The notes under the pieces: model-generated | Told to the model about the DNA's origin: nothing | The model's input: only the letters and a program-made list of their open reading frames with translations | The model's database searches: none | NCBI RefSeq assembly: GCF_004803915.1 | Contig: NZ_CP039396.1 | Span: forward strand, 2,542,001-2,606,000 | Source of the DNA: Duncaniella dubosii | Lineage (GTDB): Bacteria > Bacteroidota > Bacteroidia > Bacteroidales > Muribaculaceae | Reading direction: 5' to 3' | DNA: 64,000 nt | Program-made: the position numbers and the translations under genes | Shown here: positions 60,097 to 64,000 of the stretch, piece after piece | Layout of the letters: each line of letters starts with the position of its first letter | How positions within the stretch are numbered: position 1 is the first letter of the stretch

Positions 60097-61309
60097 CCGT
60101 ATAGGTTTTAGGCAATGGATACTTCTCTATGCTGAGTCCCAGTTCCCGAAGATGCGTGATGTCTGAGTCAACGTACGCTTCGACTGCCTGAGGGCAGGTA
60201 TGCCCCAAAATGCCACTTATTATGACTGATTCTGTGCCTGCTCCGAGAAGCCGTGTGGCAAGATTATGCCGGAACACACCGATTCCGCGATGGCTTTCGC
60301 CGGGACGCAGCCCAAGTTTGTCAAAGACTCCGGATATTATAGTCCCGATGCTTTTGTATGAAAGTCGTTTTCCGGGTTGTACTTTACTTGGGAAGACGTA
60401 TTCAGAACGGTCTTCCGCATTTCTTTCGTTCAGGATATATATCAACAGCGCATTGCCGACATTGGCTGACAACGGCAGCACAAGGGGGTACCCGGTCTTT
60501 ACCTGTATCAACCTGATTTCTTCGTTCTCCCAGTCAATGTCTCCGGATTTGAGGTTTGCAATATCACAGCCACGCATACCGGTATACAAAGCCAAAGCCA
60601 CTATGGCTTTCTCTCTCAGGGTCATTCGATTGTCCAACGGATTGGACAGACAGTCCTTGATTGCTTCCACTTCAAAGTCCCGTAGATTGTTATAGTTCCT
60701 TTTCTTGGGTTTCATCTTCGGCAACAACGAGATGATTCGTGGAATGTCAGGTGACAGGTCTCGGATCTTGTCCAATGCCAATCTGAGGTGGGACTGGGTG
60801 TGTTTTGAACCTTTTCGCTTTCCGGTCATGAAAAAATCCAAGACCAATTTGTCTGTTACCTCATTCAACATTACCGCCCCAGCAAGCTGCATCTTCAATA
60901 AGAACAATGCCAGCGTAGTGTATTTGGCGGATTTGGAAAGATTTTCCTCGGCCATGTTGGCCCTGTTCCGGAATTCATCCATTAAAAGCTTGTAACCTGG
61001 ATTGAGTTTCTTGTAATTGGATGAAAAAAGTAATTTTGCACAAGGACGCCCATTCGGCAGATGGCCGTACTCATCAAAGGCTCTTACTGTATTGAGATAC
61101 ATTTTCTTAAGATCCAAAGTGAACTTTGTGTATCTCCGGCTATTCACAATGCGTTCCCAGTAGTCTTCATAGGATGAGATTGGGGATTTTTCATCGAACA
61201 AAGCAGCAAGGATTATCTTCACCTCCTTTATATATACTTTGTTGTAGTTGCAACTCTCCAAATGAGCAAGCAACTTTTGGTGGGTAAATTTTAATTGTTC
61301 TATGTCCAT
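60089..61309 (-). CDS. RIT tyrosine recombinase, first gene (about 406 aa)
   Basis: The ATG at 61309 is preferred to a TTG at 61351 inside the inverted repeat. Catalytic positions: Arg in LYTGMRGCDIANLK, Lys in VKTGYPLVLPLS, Arg in GIGVFRHNLATRLL (His replaced by Val before F-R), and His and Tyr in ILGHTCPQAVEAYVDSD. A promoter-like pair, GTTG inside the repeat and TATATTTG at 61336-61343, would drive all three genes, so repeat binding could autoregulate the trio. Confidence 0.88.
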   Translation of the reverse strand: MDIEQLKFTHQKLLAHLESCNYNKVYIKEVKIILAALFDEKSPISSYEDYWERIVNSRRYTKFTLDLKKMYLNTVRAFDEYGHLPNGRPCAKLLFSSNYKKLNPGYKLLMDEFRNRANMAEENLSKSAKYTTLALFLLKMQLAGAVMLNEVTDKLVLDFFMTGKRKGSKHTQSHLRLALDKIRDLSPDIPRIISLLPKMKPKKRNYNNLRDFEVEAIKDCLSNPLDNRMTLREKAIVALALYTGMRGCDIANLKSGDIDWENEEIRLIQVKTGYPLVLPLSANVGNALLIYILNERNAEDRSEYVFPSKVQPGKRLSYKSIGTIISGVFDKLGLRPGESHRGIGVFRHNLATRLLGAGTESVIISGILGHTCPQAVEAYVDSDITHLRELGLSIEKYPLPKTYTDE

Positions 61310-61335
61310 ATATGTATTTGGCTTTAGTGCCAACA

Positions 61336-61365
61336 CAAATATAGATATCAAATTATTATCCCAAC
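61336..61365 (-). promoter_or_regulatory. promoter of the RIT operon, partly inside the terminal repeat
   Basis: On the minus strand GTTG (61365-61362) and TATATTTG (61343-61336) are separated by 18 bp. The -33-like box is part of the repeat's inverted GTTGGGATAA site. Confidence 0.5.
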
Positions 61366-61441
61366 CATAATCGTATATAATAATCTGTTTTACAGGATAT
61401 ATACCTCTTTGGTTGGGATAATAATGAAGTTGGGATAACTG
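61347..61441 (-). repeat. right 95-bp terminal inverted repeat of the RIT element
   Basis: Perfect reverse complement of 57636-57730; the match ends sharply on both sides. Confidence 0.92.
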
Positions 61442-61470
61442 CTATTATCCTAACTTTCGGATAATAGCAG
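61439..61470. repeat. 12-bp stem hairpin at the right end of the RIT element
   Basis: CTGCTATTATCC and GGATAATAGCAG are perfectly inverted around an 8-nt loop. It exists only at this end and may mark the recombination junction. Confidence 0.8.
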
Positions 61471-61617
61471 CGCGTCTTTTCCGAATCGGCGGAATGTCGA
61501 GCAACGCTTTATAAGGTCAGCCCTCAGCAGCGAGTCGGCCTGCGCTTTCGTCAGATTGCAGGTGAGTTTCTCGCCGGGAAGGAGCTTGTGGCCGTAACCT
61601 ATATAGGGCTTATCCAT
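61468..61617 (-). pseudogene. lysozyme gene remnant, middle part
   Basis: On the minus strand it reads DKPYIGYGHKLLPGE, LTKAQADSLLRADL and CSTFRRFGKDALL, the catalytic-loop region of phage-type lysozymes (YIGYGH ... QADSLL.aDl). The N-terminal 50-60 residues that should precede it are missing; the open frame stops near 61617-61625 next to a hairpin that may be the end of a second insertion. Confidence 0.75.
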
Positions 61618-61647
61618 AGCTTTTGATAAGCCGTATTATCAAAAGTA
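61618..61647. repeat. inverted repeat at the left edge of the second element
   Basis: CTTTTGATAA (61620-61629) and TTATCAAAAG (61636-61645) are perfectly inverted around GCCGTA, with a GTTATCC a few bases on. It resembles the hairpin at the right end of the first RIT element and may mark the end of the second. Confidence 0.5.
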
Positions 61648-61699
61648 TAACGTTATCCAAAGTAATGATATAAAAAGCTTCTATACTCATGGTTATACA

Positions 61700-62173
61700 T
61701 TGGATTTTGGATGTTATTCTTGTGATAATAAATCAGCCCTTACATTGTCAAAACATATAGAGAAAAGGTCTATTTTGTCAACTCCACTGAGAAAGATTAT
61801 TGTTACATCTCATTTTGGGAGGCGTACAGATCCGTTTACAAAAAAATCCAGATGGCATAATGGCGTGGATTTAAAAGCAGTTGCTGGAGAACCGACATAT
61901 GCAATGTTCGCGGGAGTGGTTGCCGAGGTGGGTTTTGACAATAGCAGGGGCCGGTATGTTATAGTCCGTAGTGGTCGGTATGCTTTTGAGTATTATCATT
62001 TAAGCCGGTGTCTTGTGTCCGAAGGGAGCTTGGTTTTAGCGGGAGATTCGATTGGGAATGCCGGTTCCACTGGTCGTTCTACTGGTCCCCATCTTCACAT
62101 CACTTTAAAATGTGATGGAGTAAGCATCAACCCGGCGATTCTTATTGACAGGATAAGACGTCATCGCTATTGA
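61700..62173 (+). CDS. M23-family peptidase domain protein, start unclear
   Basis: VTSHFGRRTDPFTKKSRWHNGVDLKA holds the first zinc ligands (His and Asp) and GPHLHITLK the H-x-H motif, so the catalytic zinc site is complete. It would cleave peptidoglycan cross-links. The only local start is TTG at 61700. The frame is open back to 61607 without ATG and there is no signal peptide, which suggests loss of the 5' end near the hairpin at 61618. Next to a lysozyme remnant it fits a conjugative cell-wall hydrolase module. Confidence 0.7.
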   Translation: MDFGCYSCDNKSALTLSKHIEKRSILSTPLRKIIVTSHFGRRTDPFTKKSRWHNGVDLKAVAGEPTYAMFAGVVAEVGFDNSRGRYVIVRSGRYAFEYYHLSRCLVSEGSLVLAGDSIGNAGSTGRSTGPHLHITLKCDGVSINPAILIDRIRRHRY

Positions 62174-62177
62174 TTAT

Positions 62178-63227
62178 TTAATGATTTCTGGAACCAAGCC
62201 TTTTAAGCCATTCTTTAAGACTCCTGTCTGTTTCCCAAGAAGGTCTCGATCCATCATCTGAAGTCTCGGGGATGACATCCCTGTATGCTTTCTCCAGAGC
62301 CTCCCGTTTCTGCCTGGAGTCCGCACGGGCATATATTTCAGTAGTCAGGATTGAGACATGTCCGAGAATATCTCTGATATATACAAGATTCACTCCGGCT
62401 TGCAAAAGATGCATTGCCCTTGTGTGACGTAGGCAATGCGGAGACAGTTTCACAGGAACTAAATCAGGATTGGCAGAATGAGCCTTTCGGATGTATTTCA
62501 TAAGTATATACGTTACCCCTGCACATGTGAGCCGTCCTCCAACTCTATTTTTAAATAATGGTTCCGTCTGCATTTCCGGCCGATGCAGAAGGTTGTCATT
62601 AAGGTATTCGGTCAGTAGTGCCACGTTCTTCTTTTGCAGCGGCACCGCCCTGTTTTTGTTTCCTTTCCCTTGAAGAACCAGATACGCCGGTTCTTCAAGG
62701 TGAAGGTCGCAGGGACGTAAAAGTACCAGCTCATTGACCCTCGCCCCTGTGTCATAGAGCAGTGCCAGCATGGCAAGATCTCGTCGGTGGCTGATTGTGT
62801 CTGTTGGAATTTGGTTTAGCAACAGCCTGATTCCGTCAACTGATAGAAACGACATGGGCTTGGCAGTACCTTTCTTTGTTTTTATGGTCAACACATCCTG
62901 CCATCTGTCAATATGAGGCACATCAACACGTTGCAGGTATCGGCATAACGAGTGGATAGCGGCAAGCCGCTGATTGCGGGTTGATACCGAGACATTTTTC
63001 TTGTCCTCAAGCCATGAAAGGTATTCAAGCACAAGTTTTTTTGTGACATACGCCGTGGTGATACGTTCTGAACGAATGTGTTGTGTCGTTTCAATGAAAT
63101 CAATATATGATGACAACGCATTGGCATAAGATCTTACAGTGTGGGGACTGCAACCTTTCTCGGCACACAAATAGACCGAAAAGAAGTTTCCGATGTATCT
63201 GGCTATATATGTTTCTGTCCTGTTCAT
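62178..63227 (-). CDS. tyrosine recombinase of a second RIT-like array (349 aa)
   Basis: NFFSVYLCAEKGCSPHTVRSYANALSSYIDFIE opens the core-binding domain. Catalytic positions: Arg in LYDTGARVNELVLLR, Lys in QGKGNKNRAVPLQ, His-Arg in SPHCLRHTRAMHLL, and His and Tyr in ILGHVSILTTEIYARAD. All are present. It is the closest match in the window to the third recombinase of the first RIT element. Three bases separate it from the upstream recombinase gene. Confidence 0.9.
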   Translation of the reverse strand: MNRTETYIARYIGNFFSVYLCAEKGCSPHTVRSYANALSSYIDFIETTQHIRSERITTAYVTKKLVLEYLSWLEDKKNVSVSTRNQRLAAIHSLCRYLQRVDVPHIDRWQDVLTIKTKKGTAKPMSFLSVDGIRLLLNQIPTDTISHRRDLAMLALLYDTGARVNELVLLRPCDLHLEEPAYLVLQGKGNKNRAVPLQKKNVALLTEYLNDNLLHRPEMQTEPLFKNRVGGRLTCAGVTYILMKYIRKAHSANPDLVPVKLSPHCLRHTRAMHLLQAGVNLVYIRDILGHVSILTTEIYARADSRQKREALEKAYRDVIPETSDDGSRPSWETDRSLKEWLKRLGSRNH

Positions 63228-63230
63228 AAA

Positions 63231-64000
63231 CTATATTGTTTTTATCGTTGGGAATACGTATTCTGATATGGGTGTGGTCAGTTCGGAGAAGTCTGGATAT
63301 GCCTGATTGGTGATTCTGACATAATATTCAGTGTCGGTGACACATTTGTGCCCTAACGCCACGGACAGTACCGGCAGGATGCAGTAAACATCACGGCCCT
63401 CTTTTGCCATCCGGTCAAGAGCATGCACGGCAAAGGTGTGTCGGAGGTCGTGTATCCTCGGTCCAATTCCGGGTATGTACTTTATGTCAGCATCCCTGAG
63501 TATCTTATGGAACCATGCGCCTATGCAGCTCGGATGTAGCCTATCGCCCCTGAGATTCACCAAAAAATAAGAGTCGGGATTATCTATGTTTTTGACAGGT
63601 AGTTTTCTCCTATAATCAAGATATTGCGTTACTGCATATTGAAGCGTAGGGATTATAGGCAGTAGGCGTTCCTGCCTGTTTTTCGTATTCCGGACGGTTA
63701 TCTTACCCGTTTGTATATCAACATCTGAATTCTTCAGGCTGCACGCCTCTCCGATTCTCATACCGGTCGAGTAAAGAAGCCGAAGAAGAACCGGGACTGA
63801 AAATATTACTGAATGATAGCGCAACGAACCAAGGCGTAAGGCGTCGGCTGCTCGAAAAATCTTCTGTATTTCCTCCCTGGAATAGATATATGGCGTATAC
63901 GTCTTTTTGGGTTTGCGAGGATATGCCGGCACCTCGCATTTTATTCCGAGTCTGATAAGATATTTACAGAACTGACCGATGGCGCTAATCTTCTCATATA
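63231..64000 (-). CDS. tyrosine recombinase, 5' end outside window
   Basis: The frame stays open to the right edge: before the GTG at 63932 it reads YEKISAIGQFCKYLIRLGIKCE. The true start therefore lies beyond 64000. Catalytic positions: Arg in LYSTGMRIGEACSL, Lys in RNTKNRQERLLP, His-Arg in RIHDLRHTFAVHAL, and His and Tyr in ALGHKCVTDTEYYVRI. YTPYIYSREEIQKIFRAAD resembles the second recombinase of the first RIT element. Confidence 0.88.
   Translation of the reverse strand, partial: YEKISAIGQFCKYLIRLGIKCEVPAYPRKPKKTYTPYIYSREEIQKIFRAADALRLGSLRYHSVIFSVPVLLRLLYSTGMRIGEACSLKNSDVDIQTGKITVRNTKNRQERLLPIIPTLQYAVTQYLDYRRKLPVKNIDNPDSYFLVNLRGDRLHPSCIGAWFHKILRDADIKYIPGIGPRIHDLRHTFAVHALDRMAKEGRDVYCILPVLSVALGHKCVTDTEYYVRITNQAYPDFSELTTPISEYVFPTIKTI

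Larger units (their letters stand above)
57639..61467 (-). mobile_element. RIT element (recombinase in trio), complete
   Basis: Three tandem tyrosine recombinase genes on one strand, each overlapping the next by 8 nt, are enclosed by perfect 95-bp inverted repeats. Flanks carry a CAG on each side (57636-57638 and 61468-61470). Deleting the element and one CAG rejoins a lysozyme reading frame exactly. The right end has an additional 12-bp stem hairpin (61439-61450 with 61459-61470) that the left end lacks. The architecture is that of RIT elements described in several phyla. Confidence 0.9.

Noticed and set aside
1..64000. CRISPR array
   Set aside because: No regularly spaced short repeats were seen by eye; the repeats present are terminal inverted repeats, hairpins and dispersed motifs.

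Overview
The window looks like a Bacteroidales chromosome, plausibly Muribaculaceae. The evidence is TAnnTTTG-type -7 promoter boxes, A-rich leaders, the his gene set, a two-piece ThrE exporter, a DPP-type S9 peptidase and Bacteroidetes-type mobile genes. The genus is an inference. No rRNA or CRISPR array was seen; one tRNA is present.

Layout. (1) About 1-15,500 is an AT-rich integrated element. It holds about 30 short, tightly packed plus-strand genes of mostly unknown function, with an RNase HI, a radical SAM protein and a DUF551-like protein among them. It ends in a minus-strand tyrosine integrase next to a tRNA-Ser(CGA). An IS4-family insertion sequence (1193-2416) sits exactly on the start codon of one gene. 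A short motif (TGATnAAAGCAGT) recurs before several genes, including the integrase. (2) About 15,580-41,800 is GC-richer core chromosome: tRNA-Ser, an MptE-like protein, a degenerate glutaminase homologue, a flavin reductase-rubredoxin-rubrerythrin fusion, a WYL regulator, a DUF3791/DUF3990 toxin-antitoxin-like cassette, rtcB, a membrane-anchored TPR/HTH regulator with an outer-membrane receptor, YjbQ, split ThrE, a LysR regulator, an S9 peptidase, hisG-D-C-B-H-A and an M48 peptidase. (3) About 42,260-52,460 is a second mobile-element module. It has two diverged copies of a long structured leader RNA, a 999-residue N6-adenine methylase-helicase fusion (DarB-like architecture), a J-domain protein and several small unknown proteins. 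(4) 52,448-57,281 is a very AT-rich minus-strand block, RhuM-PLD / KAP NTPase / TIR-STAND-TPR, a candidate anti-phage locus. (5) 57,429-64,000 holds a complete RIT element (three overlapping tyrosine recombinases, 95-bp perfect inverted repeats) inserted in a lysozyme gene, an M23 peptidase without a clear start, and the 3' part of a second RIT-like array that leaves the window.

How parts work together. The his genes form one histidine-biosynthesis operon, but hisF and hisIE are absent from it. The methylase-helicase, the TIR/KAP/RhuM block and the ADP-ribosyltransferase cassette are conflict-type genes. The lysozyme and M23 peptidase remnants fit the cell-wall hydrolases carried by Bacteroidetes conjugative elements. 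Four genes (the PepSY-like lipoprotein, the WYL regulator, hisD and the 49,065 gene) each carry an apparent one-base frameshift. This pattern suggests residual indel errors in the sequence at least as much as real pseudogenes.
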